6,316 bases of DNA from Acidimicrobiaceae bacterium (GTDB taxonomy: Bacteria; Actinomycetota; Acidimicrobiia; Acidimicrobiales; Palsa-688), in contig PMLI01000068.1 of NCBI GenBank assembly GCA_003158835.1, forward strand, positions 299 to 6,614, given 5' to 3'. Positions 5,751 to 6,316 of the stretch are shown here, one piece after another. Each line of letters begins with the position of its first letter. Position 1 is the first letter of the stretch. Made by a program: the position numbers and the translations under genes. Below the pieces are notes generated by a model. It was not told where the DNA came from, ran no database searches, and saw only the letters and a program-made list of their open reading frames with translations.

Positions 5751-6316
5751 TCAGGCCGCGGGCGGTCGCAGCGGGTGCGGCATGCACAGCTCGTCGTACT
5801 CGGCTATCACGAGTTGTTCCTTGGGCACCGAACACGCCGGGCACTCCGGGTCCCGGTTGAGACGGAAGCTCCGGAACGTGCCTTCCAGGGCGTCGTAGGC
5901 GAGCAGCCGGCCGACCAGGGGCTCGCCTATGCCGAGCAGGACCTTGATGGCCTCGATGGCCTGCAGAGATCCGATGATGCCGGGGAGAACACCGAGCACA
6001 CCCGCTTCCGCGCACGACGGTGCCATGTCCGCCGGAGGGGGCTCGGGGACCTGGCAGCGATAGCAGGGGCCCTGGTGGGGCAGGTACACGCTCGCTTGAC
6101 CCTCGAACCGGAAGATGGAGCCGTGTACGACCGGGATGTCAAGCTTCAAGGAGGCGTCGTTGACGAGGTAGCGGGTGGGAAAGTTGTCCGTGCCGTCGGC
6201 CACAATGTCGTAGTCCTTCAGAATGTCGAGCGCGTTTTCGCTCGAGAGCGCCGTCTCGTGCTTCACGATCTCCACGTGCGGATTGATGGCCCGCATCCTT
6301 TCCGCGGCGGAATCCA
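5751..6316 (-). CDS. moeB: MoeB/ThiF-family sulfur-carrier adenylyltransferase, 5' end outside the window
   Basis: MoeB-like E1 enzymes adenylate the C-terminal glycine of a small sulfur carrier (MoaD, ThiS or similar) for molybdopterin, thiamine or other sulfur transfer. The last 187 residues are visible and the frame is open to the window edge (DSAAERMRAINP), so the N-terminal nucleotide-binding loop is missing here. Motifs in the visible part: DGTDNFPTRYLVND (40-53); two CxxC pairs, CYRC (84-87) and CPAC (158-161), expected to bind zinc; PSCAEAGVLGVLPGIIGS (99-116), with the family's candidate catalytic Cys101; and AYDALEGTFR (139-148). The protein stops about 26 residues after the second CxxC, so the C-terminal rhodanese domain of MoeZ-type fusions is absent. 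The stop is 16 bp from the nrtR start and the two are probably co-transcribed. Whether the carrier is MoaD, ThiS or another cannot be decided here. Confidence 0.92.
   Translation of the reverse strand, partial: DSAAERMRAINPHVEIVKHETALSSENALDILKDYDIVADGTDNFPTRYLVNDASLKLDIPVVHGSIFRFEGQASVYLPHQGPCYRCQVPEPPPADMAPSCAEAGVLGVLPGIIGSLQAIEAIKVLLGIGEPLVGRLLAYDALEGTFRSFRLNRDPECPACSVPKEQLVIAEYDELCMPHPLRPPAA

Noticed and set aside
4949..5860. 303-codon plus-strand open frame antisense to nrtR
   Set aside because: Composition is typical of an antisense shadow and it continues into the moeB coding strand region; the minus-strand protein has clear NrtR motifs.
1..6316. tRNA or rRNA genes, CRISPR arrays, insertion-sequence ends, toxin-antitoxin or defence genes
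   Set aside because: Nothing resembling these was seen. Almost all bases are covered by intact housekeeping genes, and the three short gaps are accounted for.

Overview
The window is a compact, GC-rich bacterial segment with high G/C at third codon positions. Start codons include ATG, GTG and a likely TTG, and genes overlap by a few bases. A biotin carboxylase/BCCP fusion of the acyl-CoA carboxylase alpha type, and NAD genes resembling those of mycobacteria, suggest a high-GC actinobacterium or a relative. The class is an inference and is not proved by anything in the window.

Layout, left to right. (1) Bases 3-920 on the plus strand hold the 3' part of an acyl-CoA carboxylase alpha subunit ending in a biotinyl domain. 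(2) A 42-bp convergent gap follows. (3) The rest is on the minus strand, so it reads right to left: moeB (3' part, 5751-6316), a 16-bp gap, nrtR (4787-5734), a 179-bp regulatory gap, then nadA (3543-4607), nadB (1895-3550) and nadC (963-1898). nadA, nadB and nadC overlap at their ends and look like one translationally coupled operon.

Function. NadB oxidises L-aspartate to iminoaspartate. NadA condenses this with dihydroxyacetone phosphate to give quinolinate. NadC converts quinolinate to nicotinate mononucleotide, so the operon encodes the whole de novo branch to the NAD precursor. The gene just upstream encodes a long NrtR-type regulator: a degenerate Nudix domain (the probable NAD-metabolite sensor) plus a C-terminal winged helix. 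The gap between nrtR and nadA holds a terminator-like hairpin, a perfect 7-bp inverted repeat and a second related repeat 24 bp away. These repeats are the best candidates for NrtR operators. A TATAGT box 7 nt before the nadA ATG suggests a possible leaderless start.

I see no mobile element, CRISPR array, tRNA, rRNA or defence system. The most interesting part is the NrtR protein and its candidate operator region. The rest is ordinary core metabolism.
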